Positions 1 to 12,841 are shown, counted from the first letter of the stretch. The stretch is 64,000 nucleotides of DNA from Sphaerosporella brunnea (GCA_008704415.1 VXIS01000178.1:32401-96400); one strand, 5' to 3'. Notes: generated by a model from the letters alone, not told the origin. Numbers and translations are program-made.

Positions 1-145
1 CATTCAGTGCTTCCCTGAGAAGCAACGGGTCCTCCCAATCGAAAGCGCTACTATGTGCCTGTCTTGCCGCGGCAGCAGCAGCGCGGGTTAAGGAAGTGTT
101 CGAGGCGGCCTGGCGAAGGCCATTGGTTCTCAACACGCTGAACAT
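1..145 (-). CDS. Acyl-CoA dehydrogenase, glutaryl-CoA dehydrogenase-like, 5' end only
   Basis: The first 48 codons of a gene that runs off the left edge on the minus strand, with its ATG at 143-145. The N-terminus starts MFSVLRTNGLRQ, is rich in Arg, Ala and Ser with no acidic residue for about 35 positions, and so looks like a mitochondrial presequence. It is followed by FDWEDPLLLREALN, which resembles the conserved start of glutaryl-CoA dehydrogenase (FNWEDPL...). That enzyme oxidises and decarboxylates glutaryl-CoA to crotonyl-CoA in mitochondrial lysine and tryptophan breakdown. Only the presequence and the first conserved block are visible, so another acyl-CoA dehydrogenase is possible. 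The frame is open to the window edge. The gene lies head-to-head with NAA30. Confidence 0.6.
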   Translation of the reverse strand, partial: MFSVLRTNGLRQAASNTSLTRAAAAAARQAHSSAFDWEDPLLLREALN

Positions 146-636
146 GCCGTTGAAATTAAGTTGCCGTTGCACAGTATATCTCTGGGGTTCGCGCGTCTAA
201 TATGACTTGGTATAGTGGTACATGCTACACAGTAAATGCGCGGAAGCGGAGGTCGCACTGCGGATCGATTGCCGAGGCTACTTAGCGGCACTTCGGCACG
301 CTGCTGACGCCCAAAGCCGCGGGTTCATCAACGAGTCTGTTCTCTGGCGCGCATGCAGCCACCGCGAGGAATGTTCCTTTTCACACTGCGGGTCCCGGGA
401 TACCGAGTCGGTTTTCTGGGTGTGATGAGCATTGACTCATGGAGAAAAGGAAAGCCGCCTGGGGACCTCGAAACCGCAGTCTTGAAATCGGCATCTCCAC
501 GCCCCAGTTTTCAGCAGCCGCATAAAACGCCACCTCACGTGCCCCCCCTCCCCCCCCACGTCACCGCGCGGCGTAGCCCCACTCGCAGCTGAGCTCCAGC
601 TTCCATCCCATCCTTCACCTCTCCATCGTCCCAACA
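146..636. promoter_or_regulatory. Divergent intergenic region between the dehydrogenase and NAA30
   Basis: A 491-bp stretch between two outward-facing genes, so it should carry both promoters. A C-rich tract lies at about 541-559, followed by a pyrimidine-rich leader just before the NAA30 start. I see no convincing ORF or RNA gene here. Confidence 0.4.
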
Positions 637-1380
637 ATGTCGGCGACGCACATATCGCCCAGCCCAACGCCCACACCCTCCAAGGATGAAGACGAAATAA
701 CATACCACCGCTACGACCCCTCGCAAGAAAGCGTGCAGCTGGACGCAATCCGCTCCATGATCAGCACCGACCTGAGCGAGCCGTACAGTATCTACGTGTA
801 CCGGTATTTCCTGTATCAATGGGGGGATCTGTGTTACATGGTATGGCGAGCGAGCGGATGTGGGGAGAGGGTGACGAACCAGCCCGGCTGACGCGCCTCA
901 GGCACGCGACAAATCGGAGCTGGTAGGGGTCGTTGTCGGAAAGCTAGAGCCACACCGGGGACCAGGCGGGCCGCTGCGGGGGTACATTGCGATGTTGGCC
1001 ACGAAAGAGGCGTATCGGGGCCGCGGGATCGCGACGAAGCTGGTGCAGATGGCAATTGAGGCTATGAAGGCGCAGGATGCGGATGAAGTAGCCACCCTTC
1101 TCCCCCGGCGGTGGTTGAGGAGGAGAGAAAGATACTGAAGTTTGCAAAGGTGGCGCTGGAGACAGAGACGACAAATGCCGCGGCACTGAAGCTATACGAG
1201 CGGCTAGGATTCCTACGAAGCAAGCGGCTGCACCGGTACTATTTCAACGGCAACAGTGCGTTCCGGTTGATCCTGTACCTAAAATCCCCGATCGCAGGAG
1301 CAGGAGGGTGTGAGTGTGGGTGTCCAGGCGAGGAGGGCGAGCACGATCACAGCCACAATCACGAGCAACATGTAGCATAA
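637..1380 (+). CDS. NAA30: N-alpha-acetyltransferase 30, NatC catalytic subunit (Mak3)
   Basis: Three exons (637-840, 902-1087, 1150-1380) encode 206 residues. NatC acetylates cotranslationally the N-terminal Met of proteins starting Met-hydrophobic, together with Naa35 and Naa38 on ribosomes. The GNAT fold is clear: the N-terminal YSIYVYRYFL block, strand GVVVGKLEP, the acetyl-CoA-binding motif RGRGIA at residues 107-112, then ETETTN..ALKLYERLGF and RYYFNG, which are typical of Mak3. Both introns are GT-AG and frame-consistent. The odd part is the C-terminus: after the catalytic domain comes a tail with CECGC and a His-rich HDHSHNHEQH stretch that the core NatC fold does not need. The gene is convergent with CND1, with stop codons about 77 bp apart. 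Confidence 0.93.
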
Positions 1381-1457
1381 TCTAATACCCAAGAATTCCC
1401 ATGTTATTAAGGTATATTCGCAAAGTGAGCTCAACTGCCGATTACATCAGGGGAAGA

Positions 1458-4400
1458 CTAGGCGGCGTTAGCTTGAACCACCCTGAAGCCTGCCTGGATC
1501 GTCTTCTGGATTTCTTCGTTCTTGTGCTGCAGCTGTGAGAGCGCATACACAACATCGTTCCACTGGCGCTCTGTTTCGCAGCGGGGGAGACGGGCTGCAA
1601 GCTTGTCGGCCAACTGTTTGGCATGTTTATCCTGGACACATGTAAGCCTGTCATTCGACTAGTTGGGAATAGAGGGGAGGAACCTTCTCAATAAACGTAG
1701 ACAAGAACTTGATGATCCTCTTCATAGCATCCTCGTCCAGATCCCTCTCTGCAGACAGCAGCCCAAACATGTCCACGAAGTAGTTGTAGACGGCGTTATC
1801 CTTCGTGGCGAGCTCGGTAAAGAACATGCGTGCGAGATCAGATATCCGCTTGTCGGAATCCTCAAGACATTTGGCCATCTGTCCAAGCTGTCCCTTGACT
1901 TTGACTTGACCGGCGAGGATAAGGAAGGTCAGTGTCATCAGACAAGTACGCTTGACTGAGGCTTCATTGTCGTTGAGGCGACCGTAGAGGTAATTGGTGT
2001 TTTCGTCAATCAAGTGGTTGAAGCAGACGGCCTGGATATTTGTCAGAAATAACGGGGGCCGAGAATGCACAAGATACCTACCATATCACCAAGGGCGATG
2101 ACGGCGTTGCTTCTTGTGATGGGATCGGTAGACCGTTCCATGATGGTGATCAGGAGTCCTAGATTATCCTCACAGTATTGGGCTGTAACGGAGACGTCAG
2201 TTGAAGTGATAACGATGGCATAGAGACCATGGCTTACAAGAAACACACATCAGCTTGCCCATGCAAAGCGTTGCTTGTGCCTGAAGATTTCGGTCCTCGT
2301 AGCTGTCAGCCAGGGACAAGATAAGGGCGGGTCGACCCTTACATGGTACACAGTGTTCTGTTGACAAATCTCTGCCACTAGAGGCCCAAAGTTGGAGAGC
2401 AGAGAGTTCGGTCCGTACAGAAGCTCATTTTCACTGAGCTGCATTAGCATCTCTTCGGGCAACCAGAGGAGTTTGCGACACACCGAATGTTTGCTATACC
2501 CTCCGTGAAATCGTCTTCATTGGTACCTCCAATCAAATCCATCTCGTCTTGGTCTTCCCCTTTCTTGTTTGGGGTTGTCGCATCCTTCGCTTGAATCGAG
2601 TCAGCCATACTGGAACGTCAAAATTCTTAGCTAGCCAGCTTACTCTTCTCTAGCTCTGCCTTCTTGCGCTTGAACTCTTGCTCTAATAGCTCAAGATGTA
2701 CGATTTGTTTGACTGCCATGTTAGCATAGCTATAGCTCGAATGCTTTGGAGAAACCTACTGGCAACGTGGCCCACAATGAAAAGAAGCTGCGAAAGAGGG
2801 AAAAAAGAAGCATCAGCCGGAGGTGCCGACGGTTCCTGTGGCACTTCGGCAAGATCTTCGGCAAGACCAGCTTCGTGCATGATCTGGTCTTCGAGAGGGT
2901 CTGGGGGTGGTGGAATGTGTTGGTCTTCAAACACAGATTTCGCCTTCCTCCGGATGATTTCGCTACAAAGTTCATCGGGGTTTTTGGCAAGGGCATATAT
3001 CGCTCCAATAGCCTGCTCCGCCACACCAAACCTACAGCAAGTCAGTTGGTCCGCCAAAAAAAGACTGTCGGTTTTACATACCAGTCTTTGCTATCTGATT
3101 TGTAGCCCAGAAGCTGTGATATCTTGACCATGATCGGATGAACGTTTGGCAGCTTGCCCATAGGCGGTGGTGTGTCTAGATTTCTCAGCAATGCGATTAG
3201 AGGATTTGGACCTGTGTAGTGTACCTTTTGCTTTCCTTCCGGCTGGACTGATATGTCTCAAGGCCAAGCAAGTATATTTAGCCAGACCAAGATCTGCTCT
3301 TCCCAGAGGACCAAGACCGACTCTCAGGAGCGTCTCGAGTTCCTTAATTACTATATCAGGTTCTGCGAGCGCCAGCATCCCGAGAACAATGATTGCTCCC
3401 CGCCTCTGTTTCCTCGAGATGTCCTTCTTCTGCACGCCATATATCATCCATAACTTTGTGACCACGAGATCGGATACATGGCCTTCAGTCATCATTTTAC
3501 TCAAGAGTTGTTCGAGGGATGTCAATTCTGCAGCTGTGGTGTCATATGTCAAGCTGATCATGTTACGAGCAATGTAATTAGCACGCTCATTTTCTGAAAA
3601 TCCGTCTGGTGCGTTGAAGAAGAGGTCCTTGTACGTCTCAATAAGATGTGCCTGGACACCCTTTCCTTCGTCGCTGTTGCCCTTGGTCCAAATGAGGCGA
3701 AGCATTCGGCGAACACCAATCTGCAGACATCCATGAGCTCAGCACGCTTAGCGTCTCAAGTATGGCTTACCTTAGCAGTTTCCACCTTGTGGACATCCAA
3801 AGTCTTGAAAAAGTCCATGGCCTCGATGATCTCACTCTTGTTCTTGGCGGACAGGAGCTGTGTAACAACGCCTGACGCTGAATGAATGGTGTTGATAAAC
3901 CTCACGGCTTCCGCATAGTACTTCTTGGTGATTTGAAGCCTGTCTATTTCGACCTGGTTATCTGCCTGAGCTTGCAAAGCGGCTGCCTCAGGCTGTTCAG
4001 CGGGACGACCTTCTTTCTCGCCCTCTTCCTCATTATCAGATGCATCAGGAAGCACCGTCGCGTCCTCAAGCAGCTCAGGATCCACGGTATCGTTTCCAGC
4101 CGCTTTCTTGGCCATCTCCTCCATGGCAGATAGCAACCTGGTGAGTTCATGATCCACGGCTTCAAGTCGCTGAATCCATTCTGCCCGTTTCAGCGTGCCC
4201 CCATGGAGAGCACCGAAAGGATGCGTGTTGATGAGCTTTGTGAGTAGTCTGATGGCGTTTCGACGAACATGGCTACTCTTGTCATTGAGTGCTTGAAATG
4301 CAAGGTCTGTGGCCTTTTGGCGGTGCCTGGGGTATGTCTTAGGGAGACTAAACGTGTCTGCATTAACAAGGACAACACAACAATAAATGGAGTTGGTCTT

Positions 4401-5834
4401 ACTCTAAAAGTCGAGAGTGGTACACCTGCATGGTTTTGGCTCTGGAATAGGGGTTGAGATCAAGGAAACGCTCTTCAAGAAGTTCAAAAAACGCACTGAT
4501 CTGTAGTTTTTTGGCTTCGTCTTTCTCAGGGTCGTTTGCAAGCTCGACCACCATATTTCCGGCAACCTCAATGACAGCATTACGCAGGGTGTACGGCTCT
4601 TTCTCCAGAAGTTTGATGAGTGAAGTCATCTGCCTTATCACTTGGCGGGGGACTCGTTGGGACAGCTGTGTAATGAATACGGAAACAGATTTCGGTCCCT
4701 TCAAGTCGTTGACGCCAAATTCTTTGTTGCTTAGCTCCCTGGAAGTAATGTGAGTCTTTGATACAAGCAAATCGTGCCAAAATGCTTACCTCAAGAGGTC
4801 GTCTATCAACTGGTGATGGTCATATTGCTCCGACAAAATCTGTAAAAACTCCGCCATGGGCTCCGACAAATGCTCGAAATAGGTAAGACTCTGAACAATC
4901 TTGGTTTGTGCAGCTGTGACCGTCAGCAAAAAATAGTCAAGCGTAGAAAAGCTGTGTAAACTTGCCTAATGCATGGCCCTGATGTTTGACAGCGATACAG
5001 AGAACCTTAAAGACGTGCATCTTCATGGTCTTCACCCTCTGCTCGTTCTCCATTATCAGGTAGGCCGGCCGAGTGAGCAGTTCCACGATTTTGTCTCTCT
5101 CCGGTGTGGTAGGAAACACCCTCATCAATCTCAGCTTCAAAACCTTGCAAGTGACCTCAAGAGCACTCTGCATCTGCGCCGTCGCATCCCAGTGGCCACC
5201 ACCCTTGCCCTTCCCCTTTGGTTTTGTCTTTTTACCAGTGCCGGGCTTGTCCGCCGTCCGCATCTCCAGACAGGCCAGCACCCATACCAGAAGAAAGCTG
5301 TAGATCTCGATCAACTCCCGGTGTTCCTTGATGCTCTCCTGCTCTTCAGCTTCAATGTCCTGGTTGAGGCTATCCGCTTCTGTGGAGAGTCCGGAAACTA
5401 TGATGTCTAGCACCTTTCCAGCGGCCTGGACTGGGATCGCGGAATAGTATCTACAGGCCAGTAGTCAGCATGGTAGCGCAAAGGAAAGACACCAGGTAAG
5501 CGCATGTAGGGGATTACTTGAGCAAGCATTGCAGGGTGTCCAACACCGAAGCCTTCGAGATCGCATCGGGGTTCGCGGCCAGCGCATCTATGATGGGATC
5601 GAGGATCTGGTTGATTTGCGCATTCGTCAAGGCCTCGGGGTTCCCCTCAGCCTCGAGAAGCTCCGCATCGGCTTCGGAGCATGGTACTTTGGCTGGGTCT
5701 TGGATGTAGAGATCATAGTATTTGCGCAGATTCCATTCGACCCGGTCGTCGTTGTCCATGGTTTTTGTGGTCGCGCGGGGTGACTTGAATTCGTCGGGTG
5801 TGTAGTATGCGGCGCGGAGGTTGTGGCGCGTCAA
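1458..5834 (-). CDS. CND1: Condensin complex subunit 1 (Cnd1/Ycs4/CAP-D2)
   Basis: HEAT-repeat subunit of condensin, which compacts mitotic chromosomes. Fifteen exons join to 1208 residues, the usual family length: 5518-5834, 4966-5450, 4790-4913, 4403-4738, 3771-4326, 3225-3720, 3082-3175, 2760-3031, 2644-2712, 2484-2589, 2343-2433, 2238-2295, 2082-2182, 1684-2031, 1458-1631. Family signatures include YNYFVDMFGLLS, HVAIKQIVHLELLE, RENELLYGPNSLLSNFGPL, DRNLQAQATL and the terminal LPRCETERQWNDVVYALS. The intron at 4914-4965 has a GC donor (AG|GCAAGT) and is the only solution that keeps frame. Several acceptors lie downstream of an unused AG. An acidic Glu-rich insert sits in exon 5. Start: the upstream ATG at 5834 is used; an in-frame ATG at 5759 (MDNDDRVEWNL) is a serious alternative. 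Identity is very firm, small exons slightly less. Confidence 0.93.
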
Positions 5835-6217
5835 GGCCGTCGTCTCTCTTCTCGCTTCGCTGTTCTCGACCAGACAGGTAGGTATATCGCAGTATCTCTG
5901 TCTCTTCGTGATGGGCCTCGCGTGTTGGGTCTCTTCTGGCAGGTTTTTTTTTTTGGAGGGGGGAGGAGGGGTGTCTGTTGTGAGCTTTGCTTTGCTTCAC
6001 AGAAATTACACGGTTCGCGGTCTGAATGTAAAGGCGGCACCCTGGCTCGCGTTTTGCAGCAGGAAGAACAACAACAACAGCAACGGCCACAACAACCACA
6101 TTTAACGGATATAACGAGGACGCAAACAAACGACTCAATATACGCCCGTTCGCTATACCTGATCCGCTTTTTCTGCACTGCGATTCCAGCAAGTCTCGCA
6201 CTCGGCGCTAGATCCAA
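5835..6217. promoter_or_regulatory. Divergent promoter region between CND1 and CDC7
   Basis: A 383-bp region between two head-to-head cell-cycle genes. It holds a T/G-rich tract around 5940-5970 and a CAA/CAG-rich stretch at about 6063-6100. No ORF is supported. Shared control of a condensin subunit and the replication kinase is possible but only inferred from position. Confidence 0.4.
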
Positions 6218-8281
6218 ATGGAGCGCATGCGCCCGCCCGCACATCACCTGACAAAGAAACCCCCGACGTCGTCGCTCGCTACCGAAGAAGAGGAAGAGCT
6301 GGAGCGGGAGATTGCCATGCGAGATCCAGATCTAGCCGCTCTGATGTCCCACGCGAGCGGTCGACGACGACCCCAGAATCCGTCTTTCGTCCACAGTTTC
6401 AATGCCAGCAGGCACGCTGAGCGAGCGGCGGACGAGGCTAGCGCTGAATCGGACTCCGAGGATGAGGGCGGCGAGGAAGAGGACGATGGTCGCCGCACTC
6501 CAATTGCGCGGCATGCCGGCGTAGAAGACGACAGAGGCGTGGTTATCGCGTATCCAGAGAGTGTGGAGGACTACAACGAGGAAGAGGAAGACCCGGCGGA
6601 GACGGAGGACTTGCAGGATGAGACCGAGGACATGCCCGAAGACTATGTGGAAGAGGAAGAGCGCCCCCGAAAGGCGCATCCGCAGGCGCACAGGAATGGC
6701 AGATATGAGGAGTCCAGGTACACTGCCGCCGCAGAGCGCTCGAGAGGCAGGCCGGCGCCGTCACGCACATCCAGTTATGAGCAGGAACAGGAAATCTACG
6801 AAGACCAAACGGAAGATGGGAGTGATCAGGAAGAGGGCGAGGGGTCTGTATATTCAGATGCCCCTGCGGAAGAGGAGGATGAGGAGGAGGAGGAAGAGGA
6901 AGAGGAGGAGAAGGAGGAGGACTACCCCACAGATCCGCTGGTCATTGAGGAGCTTGAGAAGTTTCAAGCCACCTTCCGCGGCTTTGAAAAGCGGTTCAGA
7001 TTGATAAACAAGATTGGCGAAGGTGCGCTATCGCCATACGATCCGTGCTCGTACAATTATGGCCGTTGTACTGACGATCATCCTTGGCAGGCACATTCAG
7101 TTCGGTATACAAAGCAGAAGATCTCTTGTACGATAGATATGACAACAGTTGGGATATCGACGAGGTCAACACTCGACGAACTGGTCCACGTCCACCAAAA
7201 TACGTAGCCATCAAGAAAATCTACGTAACCAGTTCACCGGCACGAATACAGAACGAGCTAGAGCTTCTTCACGATCTCTCAGGCTGCAGATCCGTTGTTC
7301 CACTCATCACCGCCTTCCGGCACCAAGACCAAGTCGTAGCCATCCTCCCCTACTTTCAGCACGTCGATTTCCGAGTAAGTGTTCCTCTCCTCTGTCCTCA
7401 TATTCCCACTGACTTTAAAACGAAGGAATACTTCCGCAGCCTCACCACTAACGACATGGTAGCCTACTTCCGCTCCCTCTTCAGCGCCCTCTCGCACGTC
7501 CACCGACACAAGATCATCCACCGTGACATCAAGCCGACAAACTTCTTGTACGACTACCACAAGCGTCGGGGCGTACTCTGCGACTTTGGACTTGCCGAGC
7601 GCGAGGGAACAGATTCTTCCCGCTGTATGTGCACCTACTACGCCAACGACCGGAAAGAGCGTCTGCCCGCGATCCCAACAGCGCTGACCCCAGGCTACCC
7701 CAAAAACGACTCTCGCCCAGCGCGGCGCGCAAACCGCGCGGGAACCCGCGGCTTCAGAGCGCCAGAAGTACTCTTTAAATGCACCGCGCAAACGACTAGT
7801 AGCGTCCCCCTTCCTCCTCCCTAATCATCAACACCTCTAACACAGCCTAGAAATTGACATCTGGTCCGCGGGCGTAATCCTCCTCACCATCCTCTCCAAG
7901 CGCTTCCCCTTCTTTAACAGCTCCGACGACGTCGATGCCGTAATCGAAATCGCTACAATCTTCGGCAAAACCAGAATGCGCAACTGCGCCGCTTTGCACG
8001 GCTGCGTCTTCGATACGACGATCCCAACCATCGGCGACAAAGGCTTCACGCTGGAAAAAATCATCCTCTGGGCCACAAACCGCACTTCGGGCACCAAGGA
8101 CGACGTGCCCGTCGTCCTCTCCCGCGGCGAGCAGCTCGCAATCCAGTTTCTGCAGCGCTGCTTCGATCTCGATCCATTCAGACGCATCAGCGCGGATGAA
8201 GCACTCCGGCACCCGTTCTTGCGCTACTGTGAAGATAGTGAAGAGGAGGATCCGGACTTGAGTATGGGATTGCCGGTATAG
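6218..8281 (+). CDS. CDC7: Cdc7/Hsk1 (DDK) serine/threonine protein kinase
   Basis: Four exons (6218-7022, 7091-7374, 7426-7798, 7851-8281) give 630 residues. Cdc7 with its Dbf4 partner phosphorylates MCM helicase subunits to fire replication origins. The kinase domain starts near residue 260: glycine loop IGEGTFSSVYKA, VAIKKIY with the catalytic Lys, HRDIKPTNF with catalytic Asp397, DFG at 416-418, GTRGFRAPE, and KIDIWSAGVILL. The Cdc7-type insert between DFG and APE is present. The N-terminal 250 residues are low-complexity and very acidic, with a long Glu run encoded at about 6868-6921. The last acceptor used is the second AG (CCTAG), needed to give QTTKIDIWS. It is convergent with UBC4. 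Identity rests on the insert pattern and motif wording. Confidence 0.92.
6868..6921 (+). repeat. GAG/GAA trinucleotide tract coding poly-Glu in CDC7
   Basis: An imperfect GAG/GAA/GAT run inside exon 1 of CDC7 encodes an almost pure acidic stretch. Trinucleotide tracts in frame usually vary in length between strains without breaking the gene. Confidence 0.8.
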
Positions 8282-9188
8282 CTCCACCTATCCTTCCTAT
8301 TCTTCCTTCCTTCCTTCCTTCCCTCCTTTCCTTATTTCCTTCTGTATCTTTGATATTAGATGGCGCCTATATTTTTTTTCACGCTTTCTTTGGCTTCGTT
8401 TCGTTTAGTTTATTTTTTTTCCTTCTCCTTGAAGGGGAAGTGGTGTATGACATATTTGTACATTGCGTATCATACGCTATCACTCGTTTTTACTTGTGCC
8501 AGCATTCCGTGTTCCAGAGAAGTCGAGGGCAAGGAAAGGGAACATATCTCGCTTTGATGAGCATGCCAGTTCTAGAACACAGGTACCACAGCCCGGTGGA
8601 AATAATTTGTTGGTTCAGACACGGATGCTGGCAGCAAGTCAGGTACAGCTAAAAAATCACAGAAACCTGACACATGATCACGATGCATTCACAAATCACC
8701 CACCCACCATGTGGGTAACGTCATCATCCTACATACACAAGTAGAGGAATGATCTTTACGAGATATAAGATGTAGTATAAGTATAAGAAGTAGGTAATCC
8801 AATCCGAAACTCATAAAGTAGAAAGCAAAGAACATGTAGAGAACACAGTAAACTCCGTCCCCGTTCATGAAATTTTCGTTAAAAGTCGTGCAAGTAATGT
8901 GAGAAAGTAATTCCCCATTCCATCGTATTCACCTTCCACACAGTCTGGCTTTATTCTCTCCCACGAACAAAAGAAGCAGTGGAGGAGGAGGACAGATATC
9001 ACGAAATCCATCGCTACTACCTATTCCACCTCCCCGACAAACATTCATTTGTGCGTACAAGCAAGCCAGCCAAACAAACATGAAAGAAGAAACACCGTAC
9101 CCCATTCCAGCACACCACACACCAAGCCATCATGACAGAACGAACGAAAAAACAATGCTACACACATTTCCGCGCGCGAGAATGACAA
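8282..9188. other. Convergent 3' intergenic region, CDC7/UBC4
   Basis: About 900 bp between two stop codons facing each other. It holds a TTCC tetranucleotide run at about 8301-8326 and T-rich stretches up to 8420, presumably 3' UTRs and polyadenylation regions. I see no gene in it. Confidence 0.5.
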
Positions 9189-10032
<844 letters not shown>

Positions 10033-10945
10033 GTTGTTGTGTCGCGTGGGTTGTGAGTTGTAGAACTGCAGGACGAAGTGGGGGGTTAGCGACGTTGGCC
10101 TCTTTATAGTAGGCGATGAATGCTATGTATCGCGGAATGGAGCGGGAAATAGAAGAAGAGAAGAGAAAAGGCAAGGGAGAGGGGAGGAAACAACGAACCT
10201 GTGAGTTGGTGGTGGGGGTGGTGGTGGTGGTTGTTGTTGTTGTTTGTTGGGGGGGGGGGGGGGGATTACGGGGTGGTGCAAAAGAGAGTATGTGCGGGTT
10301 AGGTGGTGATTGCTTTCGGAAGGGGGAAGGAAGTTCGTTCGGGGTTGGGTGGTTGGGGGGGTGGGTTAAGTAAGATGGGTCTGTGAGGAGCAACCAGCGG
10401 CGGCGGCGGAAAAGAGAGCAGGGAGGGGTTTTTGAGCGACCGCTGGGGCTTTGACTGTTCGGGACTGGCTCGGATCCCTTGTTTGGGCAATTGAACCGCC
10501 GATTAAATAAAAATGTCGAAGAAAAAAAAATATACAAAAGCACGGCTGTTTCTCTCAGAACACGGTTTGCGACTGGCTGACGGGACCGAGTTGCAAGTTG
10601 AAAGGAGAGGAGGTTTACAGCGGGTTTCGTTGTCTTTCTCTTGTTTGCCAATGCTGCTGGTCCGCTTTCTCTGCACTTCTCTCGGCGTCGGGTCAGCCTC
10701 CGCCACAGCAGTGATTGGTCCGGCCATTAAATGCATTAAATGCCCTGATGCTTAGTAACCCCCCCCACCAAAACTCGTTAGCTTGCCTACATACAAAGTA
10801 GCTCCGACCCCCCCAATCGGTTTACCCCACCATCGAGAAGAGTCATGAGCTTCGAGATGAAGAACAAGAAAGTCCCCTCCACAATCTCTCACCACCGACT
10901 CCTCCACTGCCTCTCCAAGGCCTTGTGATTGTTCTATCTGCATCG
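10033..10945. promoter_or_regulatory. Divergent promoter region UBC4/STR2 with G-run
   Basis: About 910 bp between two start codons. A GGT/TTG microsatellite at about 10209-10248 runs into a 16-nt G homopolymer (10249-10264). A further G-rich stretch follows to about 10375 and an A-run lies at about 10521-10529. No ORF of quality is present. Confidence 0.45.
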
Positions 10946-12841
10946 ATGCAAGGCGACCTCGGCGCTCCTATCCCTGAGGACACTCAGCACGTGTGTACCT
11001 CAGGCATCTCCCATCTCAATAGCAAAACACACTTCTGACAAGATAACAGGCCGTCAGCGTGTCCCTACCTTCATGGAAAGCCACTGTCGGCTATGAAGAG
11101 GGTGAAGCGTGGGTCGTGAAGAAGATGCAAACCGGTTATCCCAGGTCTAAACTTGCCTCCCGCCTGCGGTCATAAGAACTACGGGCTAATGCTGCCACCC
11201 AGGTTCTTCATCCACAAAAGCATCCAGAAGCTCTGTGCCTCAATCTTGTCCCTTCACGGGCGGCCAGGCGAGGTCTGCATGCTCTTCCCCACAATTTCCA
11301 CCGCTACTCGCTGCCGCAACTTCATCAAGGCCCGCTCTCTCAGCACTCCTCCTCCCTGCGTCCGCGTAATTGAGCTCATCCCTCGCCTTGGTCAAGATGC
11401 CACCATCTCCTCCGGCCTCTGTGCAGTCCTCTTCCCCGCCGACGAATTCAAAATTGCAAAGCAATTCTGGCAGCACAGCGGCGACGGCGTCAGTTCCCGG
11501 CGGGCTGAGTTTTGCCAGCAAGAGCTTGACAACGGACTGCTGCGCGAGAAAGGGATACCAGACGAGGTAGCTGTCCGGCCGGCTAAGGGTCCTAAACGTT
11601 ACTCTCGGGTTTCGGTTGACAAAGGACATGTGGGAACTGAAGGAACCGACACCTCCCGCTTCGTCGAAGAGCGGTTCGGCCGGAACCTTGGCGTTGAGTT
11701 CGTAGCCAATGCAAAGCTTGCTGTGCGCCGAAGAATCGCTGGTACGCTGCGCTCGAACGTAGCGCCCAGCGATGCACTCGCGCTCAAGGACGAGGGCGGC
11801 CGTGACGTACCAGGCTTCACAGAGGAAGACGTATACCTATTCCCCTCAGGAATGTCCGCAATCTTCAATTCGCACCGACTACTTCTCGAAGCCCTGGAAC
11901 CCAGAAAGAGTGTATGCTACGGCTTTCCCTACATCGACACCCTTAAGATCCTAGAAAAGTTCGGGCCAGGTTGCCACTTCTATGGCCACGGCAGCGCGGA
12001 AGACCTCGACGATCTGGAAGCAAAGCTTACCTCTGGAGAGCGCGTAATGGCGCTCTTTTGCGAATTCCCCGGAAATCCGCTCCTCGCGTCCCCAGACCTT
12101 CAACGTATCCGCAAACTCGCAGACCAGTACGACTTTGCTGTTATAGTCGATGAAACCCTCGGCAACCCGTTGAACGTTCACGTACTCCCGTTGGCTGATA
12201 TGGTGGCCAGCAGTCTTACCAAGGTCTTCAGCGGCGACAGCAACGTCATGGGCGGAAGCATGGTGTTGAACCCCAAGTCTAGATATTACGCTACTTTGAA
12301 AGCAAAGTTGGCCACGGAATATGAAGACAATCTGTGGGCTGAAGACGCCCTGTTCTTGGAACGGAATAGTAGGGACTTTGTGTCCCGTATCGAGCGTATC
12401 AACGCCAATGCTGAGGCCGTGTGCGAGTTACTACTCCAGCATCCCAAAAGTCCCTCCCCCCCCCCTTCTTCCCGCAGTCACGGTCACAACTAACAAGCAC
12501 CAGTTAAACGCGTTTACTACCCAAAAAACAGCCCCACCCGCGCCTTCTACGACGCCTGCCGCTGCACCGACGGCGGCTACGGCGGGCTCCTTAGCGTTAC
12601 ATTCTACAGCATGGAAGACGCTATCCGTTTCTTTGACGCCGTGGAAACCGCCAAAGGCCCTAGTCTTGGAACTAACTTTACGCTCACTTCTCCGTACGCT
12701 ATTTTGGCACATTATGGAGAACTGGAGTGGGCCGCGAAATATGGCGTTGAGAGTAATCTGGTTAGAGTTAGTATTGGCCTTGAGGAAACCGTGGGATTAG
12801 TCCAAACTTTCGCAAAGGCGTTGAGGGTTTTGGAGACGTAG
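10946..12841 (+). CDS. STR2: Cystathionine gamma-synthase, fungal STR2 type
   Basis: Four exons (10946-10990, 11050-11144, 11203-12449, 12504-12841) give 574 residues. The enzyme is PLP-dependent and makes cystathionine from an activated homoserine and cysteine in transsulfuration toward methionine. Fungal STR2 hallmarks are [19 protein letters not shown] and [11 protein letters not shown] at the start. The PLP fold follows, with the Schiff-base Lys in SSLTKVFSG (about residue 387) and the preceding [12 protein letters not shown] strand. The C-terminal block [11 protein letters not shown] in homologues here reads [11 protein letters not shown] across the last junction. That last intron starts with a weak GTCCCT donor, but it is the one that keeps frame. 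Cys/Met pathway PLP enzymes are alike, so the exact substrate is from family resemblance. Confidence 0.88.
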
